DNA of 64,000 nucleotides from Hyphomicrobiales bacterium (GTDB taxonomy: Bacteria; Pseudomonadota; Alphaproteobacteria; Rhizobiales; Rhizobiaceae), in NCBI GenBank assembly GCA_900473805.1, contig UCMS01000012.1, positions 163,636-227,635 on the forward strand. Reading direction: 5' to 3'. The notes under the pieces are model-generated. The model made no database searches, was not told the DNA's origin, and saw nothing but the letters and a program-made list of their open reading frames with translations. This document shows positions 56,746 to 64,000 of the stretch, one piece after another. Position 1 is the stretch's first letter. The number at the start of each line of letters is the position of its first letter. The position numbers and the translations under genes are program-made.

Positions 56746-57900
56746 ATGAGCAAAGACATTTCCTATCTCCGTCGCGAATTCCTCCCTGCCCTTCCGGCCC
56801 CCGTTTCCGACAAGACGGCGGTCGGCTGGATCCGCAAGAACCTCTTCGCAACGCCGCTCGACGGGTTGATGACGATCGTCTTCGGTGCCGTGATCGTCTG
56901 GTTCGTGCTGTCGGTGTTCGACTGGCTGTTCCTCTCGGCGGTCTGGTCGGGTGATGGCCGCGCCGCCTGCGCCACGCTTGTGCAGGGTGGCACGCAGCCT
57001 GATGGCTGGAGCGGTGCCTGCTGGGCCTATGTCGGCGACTGGTTCACCCAGTTCATGGTCGGCTCCTATCCGCGCGACCAGCTGTGGCGGCCGATCCTGA
57101 TCGCCCTGCTCTTCCTCGCCTTTCTGATCCCGATGCTGATCCCGAAGGTCCCGTACAAGGGCACCAACGCGGTTCTGCTGCTCGTGGTGCTGCCGATCCT
57201 CGCCTATGTGCTGCTGCTCGGCGGCTCCTTCGGCCTCACCCATGTCGAGACCTCGCTGTGGGGCGGGTTGATGGTGACGCTGATCCTGTCCTTTGTCGGG
57301 ATCGTCGTGTCGCTGCCCTTCGGCATCATTCTGGCGCTCGGCCGCCGGTCGCGCATGCCGATCATGAAGGCGGCTTGTGTCGGCTTCATCGAACTGGTGC
57401 GCGGCGTTCCTCTGATCACGGTCCTTTTTATGGCGAGCGTGCTTCTGCCGCTCTTCCTGCCGCCCGGCGACAATATCGACAAGTTCCTGCGCGCGCTTGT
57501 CGGCGTGTCGATCTTCGCCTCGGCCTACATGGCGGAGGTCATTCGCGGCGGCCTGCAGGCCATCCCAAAGGGCCAGTACGAGGGTGCGGATTCGCTTGGG
57601 CTGAACTACGGCCAGAAGATGGTGTTCATCGTCATGCCGCAGGCGATTAAGCTCGTCATACCGGGCATCGTCAACACCTTCATCGGCATGTTCAAGGATA
57701 CCTCGCTGGTCTCCATCATCAACATGTACGACCTTCTCGGCATCGTGAAGGCCAGTTTCGGCGACGCCCGCTGGATCACACCGGTTACACCATTGACCGG
57801 TTTGATTTTCGCTGGTTTCGTGTTCTGGATCTTCTGCTTCGGCATGTCGCGCTATTCCGCTTTCATGGAACGGCATCTCGACACTGGCCACAAGAAATAA
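56746..57900 (+). CDS. aapM: General L-amino acid ABC transporter permease AapM
   Basis: 384-residue second permease. EAA loop reads [22 protein letters not shown], and a long periplasmic insert (about residues 65-110, with paired Cys in GRAACAT and GACWAYV) precedes the core. ATG 56746 follows aapQ by one base. Translationally coupled with it. Confidence 0.95.
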   Translation: MSKDISYLRREFLPALPAPVSDKTAVGWIRKNLFATPLDGLMTIVFGAVIVWFVLSVFDWLFLSAVWSGDGRAACATLVQGGTQPDGWSGACWAYVGDWFTQFMVGSYPRDQLWRPILIALLFLAFLIPMLIPKVPYKGTNAVLLLVVLPILAYVLLLGGSFGLTHVETSLWGGLMVTLILSFVGIVVSLPFGIILALGRRSRMPIMKAACVGFIELVRGVPLITVLFMASVLLPLFLPPGDNIDKFLRALVGVSIFASAYMAEVIRGGLQAIPKGQYEGADSLGLNYGQKMVFIVMPQAIKLVIPGIVNTFIGMFKDTSLVSIINMYDLLGIVKASFGDARWITPVTPLTGLIFAGFVFWIFCFGMSRYSAFMERHLDTGHKK

Positions 57901-57916
57901 GGAAAAGGGGAACACA

Positions 57917-58690
57917 ATGGCTCAAGCCAATTCCGCAAAGATGGCCGTCTCGGACACCGACGTCGCGGTCGAGCTGATCAACATGAACAAGTGGTACGGC
58001 GATTTTCACGTGCTGCGCGATATCAATCTGAAAGTGATGAAGGGCGAGCGCATTGTCATTGCCGGCCCCTCGGGCTCCGGCAAGTCGACGATGATCCGCT
58101 GCATCAATCGACTGGAGGAGCACCAGTCGGGCAATATCCTGGTCGACGGGATGGAGCTGACCAACGACCTGAAGAAGATCGACGAAGTGCGCCGCGAAGT
58201 CGGGATGGTCTTCCAGCACTTCAACCTCTTCCCGCATCTGACGATCCTGGAAAACTGCACGTTGGCGCCGATCTGGGTGCGCAAGATGCCGAAGAAGGAA
58301 GCCGAGGAAGTGGCGATGCACTTCCTAAAGCGCGTCAAGATCCCGGAACAGGCGAACAAATATCCAGGCCAGCTCTCGGGCGGCCAGCAGCAGCGTGTCG
58401 CCATTGCACGCGCTCTGTGCATGAAGCCGAAGATCATGCTGTTCGACGAGCCGACATCGGCACTCGACCCGGAAATGGTCAAGGAAGTGCTCGACACCAT
58501 GGTCGGGCTCGCCGAAGAAGGCATGACCATGCTCTGCGTGACCCATGAAATGGGCTTTGCCCGCCAGGTCGCCAACCGCGTCATCTTCATGGACCAGGGG
58601 CAGATCGTCGAACAGAATTCGCCGGCCGAATTCTTCGACAATCCGCAGCACGAGCGCACCAAGCTCTTCCTCAGCCAGATCCTGCATTGA
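57917..58690 (+). CDS. aapP: General L-amino acid ABC transporter ATP-binding protein
   Basis: 257 residues. Walker [10 protein letters not shown], signature LSGGQQQR, Walker B IMLFDEP and H-loop THEMG. Powers AapQM. RBS AAAAGGGG region 10 bases before the ATG. Last gene of aapJQMP, followed by a long perfect stem. Confidence 0.96.
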   Translation: MAQANSAKMAVSDTDVAVELINMNKWYGDFHVLRDINLKVMKGERIVIAGPSGSGKSTMIRCINRLEEHQSGNILVDGMELTNDLKKIDEVRREVGMVFQHFNLFPHLTILENCTLAPIWVRKMPKKEAEEVAMHFLKRVKIPEQANKYPGQLSGGQQQRVAIARALCMKPKIMLFDEPTSALDPEMVKEVLDTMVGLAEEGMTMLCVTHEMGFARQVANRVIFMDQGQIVEQNSPAEFFDNPQHERTKLFLSQILH

Positions 58691-58715
58691 TGCGTCGATA
58701 GCTTCATCAAACATT

Positions 58716-58750
58716 AGAAGGCCCGCTGCGTGATCCGCAGCGGGCCTTCT
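58716..58750. terminator. 15-bp hairpin between aapP and SNase-like gene
   Basis: AGAAGGCCCGCTGCG and its exact complement flank TGATC, in the gap between convergent genes. The U-tract is weak on both strands, yet the stem is the longest perfect one in the window; probably a bidirectional terminator. Confidence 0.75.
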
Positions 58751-58784
58751 GCTTCCGCGTCTATGTGCCGTCGTTGCAATGCGC

Positions 58785-59516
58785 TCAGGGGCACCAGGCC
58801 TGGTTTGCCGCAAGGCGGGGCTTGGCCAAGCCCTCCGAAACCAGGATCGAGCCGAGCGACCGGCCGTTGCGGGTCACGACACGCATGACCGACGAACCTG
58901 CCTCAAGCGGCTGCCCCTTCAGGACATCGATATCGAACTTACCCGCATTCAGCAGGTCGCGCAGCCTGACTTTGGCTGCAAAGCCGCGGTCACGCTCCTG
59001 CTGGCAGGCCGCCTTGTCTGTGGCCGGTGCCGCGATATCGGCAAGCGTGATCCTGGTTTTCGCAAACCAGAACGTGTCACCGTCGGCCACGCAGTTGTCG
59101 AGACCCGACGTGCCGCAGAAATAGAAGCGACCCTTGAAATCTTCACCGATCAAGGCCGGATTTTGAGACGCCGCAACTGCTGCAGGCTTGGCATCCGGTA
59201 CCGGCGTCTTTGCATTTCCGACCGCAGCTGGTGGGACGGGCGCACGTGCTACATCCGTATGAGTCTGCGCCGGTTTCGATATTTGCGCGCGTGCTTCCGG
59301 TTTACGTTCCGCTTTCGCGGTCGTCGGGCGATCATCCTTCAGATAGGGCGCGACCTGCTTCATCACGGAATGGCGATTGTCGTAAAGCGCGATGCCGCCT
59401 GCGACCAAGGCGAGAATGACGACCCACTGCGTCATTCCCTGACCTGCGGATGACGAACGGCTGGATTTGCGACGCTTGGCGGGCGCGCGGCGGGAACTGG
59501 CGGTGCGACTGGACAT
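58785..59516 (-). CDS. Membrane-anchored thermonuclease-fold protein with altered active site
   Basis: 243 residues: basic Ser/Arg-rich N-terminus (1-28), one transmembrane helix (about 29-45), Pro/Ala/Lys-rich linker (to 115), then an SNase domain. DGDT (145-148) and GRSL (218-221) are kept, but the segment that normally reads IRLAGIDAPE is ITLADIAAPA (156-165), so the catalytic Arg, Asp and Glu are replaced by Thr, Ala and Ala. Nuclease activity is doubtful; binding or structural role inferred. Cys pairs (134/142, 171/242) suggest a periplasmic domain. Confidence 0.82.
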   Translation of the reverse strand: MSSRTASSRRAPAKRRKSSRSSSAGQGMTQWVVILALVAGGIALYDNRHSVMKQVAPYLKDDRPTTAKAERKPEARAQISKPAQTHTDVARAPVPPAAVGNAKTPVPDAKPAAVAASQNPALIGEDFKGRFYFCGTSGLDNCVADGDTFWFAKTRITLADIAAPATDKAACQQERDRGFAAKVRLRDLLNAGKFDIDVLKGQPLEAGSSVMRVVTRNGRSLGSILVSEGLAKPRLAANQAWCP

Positions 59517-59636
59517 GGTTAACCTCTCGTGCAGGCCATCATGAACAGCAAGGGTTTCAGAAAGGTTGGTTTGTCATTAATTTTTCAGAGGTCGGTTTAT
59601 CCCAGACCTGCCCCCCTCGAAACGAGGGGTAAAGAA

Positions 59637-59660
59637 AAGGCCGAGCTTCGGCCCGACCTT
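59637..59660 (-). terminator. Terminator after the Gly/Ser-rich small gene
   Basis: Ten-pair stem with two G-T wobbles and loop CGAA on the minus strand, followed by TTCTTT. A further perfect hairpin CCCCTCG/CGAGGGG lies at 59613-59629. Confidence 0.7.
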
Positions 59661-59688
59661 CTGTCAAACTCATCCGCTCGCGTCTCTT

Positions 59689-59982
59689 TTATTCGGCGAC
59701 GCATTTCGGATCGGCCGCAGTCGCCGTCGAATCGGCGCTCTTCTGGCCCGGCGGGCACTGCGGCTGATCACCGGAATTGTTGCCCGTGCTCGATCCATTG
59801 GTGGTATTGCCGCCGAGATCGCCCTGGTTCGCACCATCAGAGCCGTCGGAGCCGCTCTGCCCGGTTCCATCCGTCACAGACCCGCCGGTCCCACCGGAAT
59901 TGCTGCCGCCGCTGTCTTGGGCAAGCGACACACCGGTCAGGCTCAACGACACGAGCGCTGCAGCTGTCAGGATCTTCATCAT
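59689..59982 (-). CDS. Small secreted Gly/Ser-rich protein
   Basis: 97 residues. Signal peptide KILTAAALVSLSLTGVSLA, then a low-complexity Gly/Ser/Asn/Asp section (about 24-72) and a C-terminal QCPPGQ...PKCV with two Cys. No catalytic features; resembles small envelope or extracellular proteins. ATG 59982 follows GGGAG. A GGAAC-N17-GTT element lies 37 bases upstream, suggesting general stress control. Own terminator, so a single-gene unit. Confidence 0.7.
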   Translation of the reverse strand: MMKILTAAALVSLSLTGVSLAQDSGGSNSGGTGGSVTDGTGQSGSDGSDGANQGDLGGNTTNGSSTGNNSGDQPQCPPGQKSADSTATAADPKCVAE

Positions 59983-60018
59983 GGTCTCACTCCCTGTGTT
60001 CGATAGTCACGGGGATGT

Positions 60019-60043
60019 AACTGGCGACGACCAACCCTGTTCC
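60019..60043 (-). promoter_or_regulatory. EcfG/RpoE2-type stress promoter candidate
   Basis: Minus-strand GGAAC, 17 bases, GTT, ending 37 bases before the ATG of the Gly/Ser-rich gene. This fits the alphaproteobacterial general stress sigma factor consensus (GGAAC-N16/18-TT). The -35 GGAAC also lies inside a repeat GTTCCTGTTCC ... GGAACATTGGAAC (60038-60070). Confidence 0.6.
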
Positions 60044-60070
60044 TGTTCCATCTGCAGGAACATTGGAACA
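60038..60070. repeat. Compound inverted repeat TGTTCC-TGTTCC / GGAACA-TT-GGAACA
   Basis: Two copies of TGTTCC face two of GGAACA around a 7-base centre with a 2-base bulge. It overlaps the stress-promoter -35 element, so a regulator might bind here, or extra -35 boxes exist. Confidence 0.45.
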
Positions 60071-60136
60071 AGCATCCAAGGTGAGCCGTGACAAACGTCA
60101 CGTTTCAGGATCGTAAAGCTGGCCTGAATGGAATTA

Positions 60137-60213
60137 TGGCGATCCCTGTAGGGCTCGAACCTACGACCTAGTGCTTAGAAGGCACTTGCTCTATCCAGCT
60201 GAGCTAAGGGACC
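60137..60213 (-). tRNA. tRNA-Arg (anticodon TCT)
   Basis: Folds as a full cloverleaf: acceptor GGTCCCT / AGGGATC (one G-T pair), D-arm with AGCTCAGCTGGATAGAGC, anticodon loop CTTCTAA, T-arm GTAGGTTCGAGCCCTAC, discriminator G, and CCA encoded. Located between NDUFS4-like and the stress promoter. Confidence 0.95.
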
Positions 60214-60246
60214 GTCTCGAGGCCGCAGGCTGCGGCATAAGGCCGA

Positions 60247-60552
60247 TCAATGCGTCCAGGGCTGGAGGCGATTGAAGCGGAAGTTGTCGGTATAGGAGAC
60301 CGTCTGCCGCTTTGCTTCCTTTGGCATGATCACGCGGTATTCGATGCCTTCACGCTTTGCATAGGCCTCGGCCTGCTCCAGCGTTTCGAAGGTCAGCTTG
60401 ATCTGCTGGCGGGTATCGCCGGAGGTCGTGTAGCCCATCATCGGGTCGATCTTGCGCGGGGCGGACTGGTCGAATTCCAGAACCCAGAGATGGGTCTTCG
60501 CCTTGCCAGACTGCATGGCGGTTTTCGCGGGGCGGTAGATCTTCGCAGACAT
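60247..60552 (-). CDS. NDUFS4-like complex I accessory protein (ETC_C1_NDUFA4 family)
   Basis: 101 residues, family signatures KIYRPAKTAMQSGKAKTHLWVLEFD, PMMGYTTSGDTRQQIKLTFETLEQAEAYAKREGI and the C-terminal RFNRLQPWTH. The family is the bacterial counterpart of the 18-kDa subunit of mitochondrial complex I that stabilises the matrix arm. Single gene between two tRNA genes; no other nuo genes nearby. Confidence 0.92.
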   Translation of the reverse strand: MSAKIYRPAKTAMQSGKAKTHLWVLEFDQSAPRKIDPMMGYTTSGDTRQQIKLTFETLEQAEAYAKREGIEYRVIMPKEAKRQTVSYTDNFRFNRLQPWTH

Positions 60553-60635
60553 GGTCTATCCATCTCCAGAACGTGGACGGCGGGCCAGCCCACCGCCGGA
60601 AACGCGACCGCCGATCACGGCGGACATTTCACTGC

Positions 60636-60712
<77 letters not shown>

Positions 60713-60805
60713 TTCCAGCAATGCTGCCGGAATACACGGTTCACCCTCCAGCCGCAACCTCAAAAACGCGGTTTTCATAGGGCTATTTTACCAAGAAATT
60801 CGAGG

Positions 60806-61294
60806 TCATGGCGCCTTGGCAGCGGGCAGGTCGAGCGGCAGCTTCAGGCGCGCACCGGCCGTCAGGCCGAGTTCGGCCGCGCGGCCCCCGCGAATCTCCA
60901 GAGCGTAGCGCACGGGTTTTCCGGAACCGACGATCGCCTCGGAAAACGGCGTGGTGCTTGCGGCGACACGAACCACCAGTCCGGCTTCGTCGATGAAAAC
61001 CATGTCCAGCGACAAGGGCGTGTTGGCCATCCACATGGTGACCATGCGGGTTTCGCCGAAGTCGAACAACATGCCGGCATTGTCAGCCAGCGCTTCGCGT
61101 TCCATCAGGCCGCGCGCGCGCTGCTCTGGTGTCAGCGCCCATTCTACCTCGAATTCCAGGGGCTTTCCGTCTGTCGTCACGATCGCGAGACGTCCCGTCT
61201 CGAAGACGACCGGGGTCTGGTCCGCGCTCGCCGGGCCGAAAAACACAACAAGCGCCAGAACGGCGCTTGTCAGCAGGATGAGAAAACTGCGCAT
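60806..61294 (-). CDS. DUF192 family secreted protein
   Basis: 162 residues. Signal peptide LILLTSAVLALVVFFGPASA, then the DUF192 fold: FEVEWALTPEQRARGLMER (about residues 47-65), MLFDFG, VTMWMANTPLSLDMVFID and VRYALEIRGGRAAELGL. Family function unknown; the fold is small and exported here. It follows the cold-shock gene by 4 bp. Confidence 0.9.
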   Translation of the reverse strand: MRSFLILLTSAVLALVVFFGPASADQTPVVFETGRLAIVTTDGKPLEFEVEWALTPEQRARGLMEREALADNAGMLFDFGETRMVTMWMANTPLSLDMVFIDEAGLVVRVAASTTPFSEAIVGSGKPVRYALEIRGGRAAELGLTAGARLKLPLDLPAAKAP

Positions 61295-61298
61295 CGTT

Positions 61299-61877
61299 TC
61301 AATGGGCCCGCACGGAAGGACCCGGATTGTCCGGGTGGATCTCTGCGGCCATCAACCCCTTGTCGCCGGGTCCGAAACGCACCAGAACCGTTTGGCCGGG
61401 GCGCAATTCAGTGAGGCCGAAACGGCGCAAGGTTTCCATGTGAACGAAGATATCCTCGGTCCCCTCGCCGCGCGTCAGGAAGCCGAAGCCTTTGGTGCGA
61501 TTGAACCATTTGACAAGAACACGCTCCAGGCCGCTGGTCGGCGTAACCTGGACATGCGTGCGCACCGGCGGCATCTGCGAAGGATGCACCGCCGTCGATT
61601 GGTCCATGGAAAGGATGCGGAAGGCCTGGTAGCCACGATCGCGCTTCTGAACCAAGGCGACGATGCGGGTGCCTTCGAGAATCGTCTGGTAGCCGTCGCG
61701 GCGCAGGCAGGTCACGTGAAGAAGGACGTCCTGCATGCCGTTGTCCGGCACGATAAAGCCGAAGCCCTTGGCGACGTCGAACCATTTCACGATGCCGGTG
61801 ATTTCGATCAGATCGACGGCTTCGCCGGACAGCTCCTCGAAACCATCGAGCCCCTTCGGTGAAATCCTGTCCGCCAT
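61299..61877 (-). CDS. Protein with two cold-shock domains
   Basis: 192 residues. First CSD has VKWFDVAKGFGFIVPDNG with DVLLH in place of the usual RNP2 (V)F(V)H; second has VKWFNRTKGFGFLTRGEG and DIFVH, the canonical form. A Thr/Pro linker separates them (about 95-110). Such double-CSD proteins bind single-stranded RNA or DNA and are common in alphaproteobacteria; target unknown. Operon with the DUF192 gene, 4 bp apart. Confidence 0.9.
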   Translation of the reverse strand: MADRISPKGLDGFEELSGEAVDLIEITGIVKWFDVAKGFGFIVPDNGMQDVLLHVTCLRRDGYQTILEGTRIVALVQKRDRGYQAFRILSMDQSTAVHPSQMPPVRTHVQVTPTSGLERVLVKWFNRTKGFGFLTRGEGTEDIFVHMETLRRFGLTELRPGQTVLVRFGPGDKGLMAAEIHPDNPGPSVRAH

Positions 61878-62063
61878 TTCCCCAAGCCCCTCGAAAACGC
61901 GTCACATTGCTCAGTCAACTGATTCTTGAGATTCAGATTAACATTTCGTCAACGGATCTGCGCAAGCCCTAGTTTCATCTATACCCAACTGCTTTTGCCG
62001 GATGAGCCTTGCCCGAGACTGGCGCATGTTCCATATCCATGGCCTTCACAGGAGGATATCTTG

Positions 62064-62504
62064 ATGCGCTATCTACACACCATGGTTCGGGTAAAGGACC
62101 TCGACGCCTCGCTGCATTTCTATTGCGAACTCTTCGGGCTGACGGAACTGCGCCGATACGAAAACGAAAAGGGCCGATTCACGCTGGTCTTCCTCGTTGC
62201 GGACGGCGATCACCAGCAGGCGAAGGAGACCATGTCACCCTGCCTCGAGCTCACCTACAACTGGGATCCGGAAGAGTATACCGGCGGGCGCAATTTCGGC
62301 CATCTCGCCTATGAGGTCGACGATATCTATGCCATCTGCCAGAAGCTCATGGACAACGGGGTCACCATCAACCGCCCACCGCGTGACGGTCATATGGCGT
62401 TCGTGCGTTCCCCTGACGGCATCTCCATCGAGATCCTCCAGAAGGGCGAAAACCTCGCTCCTGCCGAACCCTGGGCCTCTATGCCGAATACCGGTGCTTG
62501 GTGA
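62064..62504 (+). CDS. gloA: Lactoylglutathione lyase (glyoxalase I)
   Basis: 146 residues of the VOC fold. MRYLHTMVRVKDLDASLHFY with metal-binding His, ENEKGRFTLVFLVADG, LELTYNWDPEEYTGGRNFGHLAYEV with Glu and His, and the C-terminal Glu in DGISIEILQ. Detoxifies methylglyoxal with glutathione. ATG 62064 has AGGAGGATATC upstream. Total length matches Ni/Co-type bacterial GloA. Confidence 0.94.
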   Translation: MRYLHTMVRVKDLDASLHFYCELFGLTELRRYENEKGRFTLVFLVADGDHQQAKETMSPCLELTYNWDPEEYTGGRNFGHLAYEVDDIYAICQKLMDNGVTINRPPRDGHMAFVRSPDGISIEILQKGENLAPAEPWASMPNTGAW

Positions 62505-62628
62505 GCTGACCGGCAGAGGCTAACCCGCTTCGCGCAAGATTGCGCCGCTAGAACCGGCTTCGAAACAAAAGGTGTCGCGCCCGCGCGATGCCTTGATCGC
62601 CCCCGCTGGGGTGACGACGGAGCCGGCG

Positions 62629-63603
62629 ATGACACGAACCTTCCATCACAGCAGTACGGGCCTTCGGACCCTAGCCATCCTGAGCGGGCTGGTGCTTGGA
62701 TCGTGCCAGACGAATGCCGGCGACATCCTCGCGACCGGCTCGCTCGAGCAAACGGCCCAATCACCAAAACCTGTCAAAGGGCGCTATACCGATCCGCAGG
62801 TGATTGCCGTTGCGGCCGGGGCCGGCGACCAGGAAGCCCAGCTTCCTCTGAACGAGCCTCCGGCGACCCTGAAGCGAAAGCCCGCACCCCTCGCCGCTGC
62901 CTATACCGACATTGCTGAGCCGCCACCGGAAGTGCTCGCCCTACAACAGCAGGCGACGCCAGCGACCGAGCCTGCCGGAGACCTCGGCGCCCTGCAGCCA
63001 ACCGATGTCGACACCCACAAAAACAGCCTCTTCTCCGCAGGGAGAGCGCCAGCGCCGGCACCAGACATTGCCGCCTCGCCCGCTTCGGCCACACAGCAAG
63101 ACGGATCACGGCAAGCCGCCGTTACGGCGGCCGAACCGGTCAGCAGCCTTGTTCCGGGGAACATGCCGACGCTCGGCGTCAACGCCATGAGCAAGAGCTT
63201 GTTCAGCCCCTCGGCAGACCAACAGCAGATGGTTACCACGAGCGAGCCAGCGCCCGGCCTATCGGGTGAAAGCCTGCCGCTCGTGGAACCGGATACGGGG
63301 CCGCCGGTGCTGCACAAACTCTCCGACCCGCGCCCGAAACGGAAGATCCTGGCTCTTCGTGAACCGACCGATGCCATGCCCACTGAACCGCTTTCGGCGC
63401 AGGAGATGCCGGAAAGGGTTCAGCTCACACCCGAGCAGCTTGCGGCGATGGGAGCCGTGCCCGAGACTGCAGCCGATGGCGGCACACCGGAAACTGCAAT
63501 GGCGGACGGATCCGAGGTGCCCACGAGCAAGAAGAAGAAATGGCTGCCGTCTCTTTCGGACCTCCTTGCAGGGGGAACCAAACCGAAAGGGAACACACGC
63601 TGA
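62629..63603 (+). CDS. Proline-rich putative lipoprotein
   Basis: About 324 residues. N-terminal hydrophobic stretch LRTLAILSGLVLGSC with Cys after GS suggests a lipobox, so the protein is probably lipidated in the inner or outer membrane. The rest is low-complexity Pro/Ala/Glu/Thr with no known domain; a short motif KNSLFSAG / SKSLFSPS recurs (near residues 122 and 182) and the C-terminus KKKKWLPSLSDLLAGG is basic. ATG 62629 chosen by the signal sequence. Function unknown. Confidence 0.65.
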   Translation: MTRTFHHSSTGLRTLAILSGLVLGSCQTNAGDILATGSLEQTAQSPKPVKGRYTDPQVIAVAAGAGDQEAQLPLNEPPATLKRKPAPLAAAYTDIAEPPPEVLALQQQATPATEPAGDLGALQPTDVDTHKNSLFSAGRAPAPAPDIAASPASATQQDGSRQAAVTAAEPVSSLVPGNMPTLGVNAMSKSLFSPSADQQQMVTTSEPAPGLSGESLPLVEPDTGPPVLHKLSDPRPKRKILALREPTDAMPTEPLSAQEMPERVQLTPEQLAAMGAVPETAADGGTPETAMADGSEVPTSKKKKWLPSLSDLLAGGTKPKGNTR

Positions 63604-63659
63604 CAGCTCTTAAGGCCATAGCCGCCAAACCCTTGGTTTGACGCCATTTTCCTCATCCC

Positions 63660-63689
63660 ACAGACCGCAATCACGGGTCTGTCATTTTT
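63660..63689 (+). terminator. Terminator after the lipoprotein gene
   Basis: ACAGACC / GGTCTGT stem with a 9-base loop followed by CATTTTT, 57 bases after the stop codon. Confidence 0.8.
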
Positions 63690-63713
63690 CTGCAAAAAAG
63701 CGCTGAGACCGGC

Positions 63714-63742
63714 TTGCGGTCTTCCCCGCGCCTGACTATAAG
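63714..63742 (+). promoter_or_regulatory. tRNA-Glu promoter
   Basis: TTGCGG, 17-base spacer, TATAAG; start of tRNA 18 bases downstream. The same arrangement recurs at 63957-63985. Confidence 0.75.
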
Positions 63743-63759
63743 AGCGCCACGAAGCGCAC

Positions 63760-63834
63760 GCGCCCTTCGTCTATCGGTTAGGACACCAGATTTTCATTCT
63801 GGGAAGAGGGGTTCGACTCCCCTAGGGCGTGCCA
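63760..63834 (+). tRNA. tRNA-Glu (anticodon TTC)
   Basis: Acceptor GCGCCCT / AGGGCGT with a G-T pair at the end, anticodon loop TTTTCAT, T-arm AGGGGTTCGACTCCCCT, discriminator G, CCA encoded. 75 bases. Confidence 0.96.
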
Positions 63835-63956
63835 CTTTCTTCTGACTTTTATCCGAAAAAATATCGCAATTCATGCGCTGGGAACCTGGCATCTCGCGTG
63901 CAAACGCGTCCTCTCTGGCATCATGAAATTTGTCCGTCGAGAGATCAAATTTCCGC

Positions 63957-63985
63957 TTGCGGACGATATTCACCCTGACTATAAG
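63957..63985 (+). promoter_or_regulatory. Second tRNA promoter at the window edge
   Basis: TTGCGG, 17 bases, TATAAG, followed by GGCGCCACCGAAGCG, which nearly repeats the leader of the tRNA-Glu gene. Another tRNA gene, probably tRNA-Glu, should begin within a few bases after the window. An 8-bp inverted repeat GAAATTTG / CAAATTTC (63925-63953) lies just upstream of the -35 box. Confidence 0.7.
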
Positions 63986-64000
63986 GGCGCCACCGAAGCG

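Noticed and set aside
60038..60070. LexA box before the Gly/Ser-rich gene
   Set aside because: The alphaproteobacterial LexA site is GTTC-N7-GTTC; the spacings here are 2 and 4.

Overview
The window is a 64 kb piece of core chromosome from an alphaproteobacterium of the Rhizobiales, most likely Rhizobiaceae (a relative of Rhizobium, Agrobacterium or Ensifer). Reasons: the aapJQMP general amino-acid transporter, EipB, DUF2336, DUF3126 and bacteriocin-type transglutaminase-like peptidase genes; mitochondrion-like complex I accessory subunits (NDUFS4 and NDUFS6 types) encoded as single genes; CTTGAC-type promoters; and a GC-rich, densely packed layout. I cannot fix the genus. No integrase, transposase, phage structural gene, CRISPR array, restriction or toxin gene was found, and nothing is visibly frameshifted. 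Only parE is cut, by the left edge.

Layout. 1-7.1 kb: 3' part of parE, an AI-2E family membrane protein, a small conserved protein, DUF2336, a flavin reductase/nitroreductase pair and a secreted beta-rich protein. 7.1-11.5 kb (minus strand): iron-sulfur scaffold, yidD, DUF2267, thrS and an acyltransferase. 11.7-20.5 kb: folE, hisI, patatin-like lipase, CBS protein, rhomboid protease, double PilZ protein, periplasmic transglutaminase-like peptidase, D,D-carboxypeptidase with SPOR domain, and a gamma carbonic anhydrase. 20.5-25.2 kb: a zinc-homeostasis block (zur, znuB, znuC, znuA and a COG0523 GTPase) with two near-identical Zur-type palindromes.

25.2-38.4 kb (minus strand): the classic envelope and translation cluster rpsB-tsf-pyrH-frr-uppS-cdsA-rseP-bamA-lpxD-fabZ-lpxA-lpxI-lpxB, mostly with overlapping start and stop codons from uppS/cdsA and through the lpx genes. 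It links ribosome assembly and recycling, nucleotide supply, isoprenoid and phospholipid precursors, outer-membrane protein insertion and lipid A synthesis. 38.6-43.9 kb: eipB, then a RidA / glycerophosphodiesterase / FemAB-like / HIT run, then azlCD. 43.9-48.7 kb (minus strand): clpA-clpS, phasin, DUF3126, cysE. 48.8-54 kb: enoyl-CoA hydratase family, a cytoplasmic-looking M15 peptidase with a peptidoglycan-binding domain, alpha/beta hydrolase, NDUFS6-like zinc finger, FAD monooxygenase, metC. 54.4-58.7 kb: aapJQMP. 58.7-64 kb: a TM-anchored SNase-fold protein with an eroded active site, a small Gly/Ser-rich secreted protein behind an EcfG/RpoE2-like promoter, tRNA-Arg, NDUFS4-like, tRNA-Pro, DUF192 and double cold-shock genes, gloA, a Pro-rich lipoprotein and tRNA-Glu. 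A second copy of the tRNA-Glu promoter ends the window.

I did not find a convincing new multi-gene system. The better leads are small: the Zur operators with two His-rich transporter parts, the stress-promoter candidate, the degenerate nuclease, the AT-rich tract at 16.1-16.48 kb, and leader hairpins in front of rpsB and thrS.
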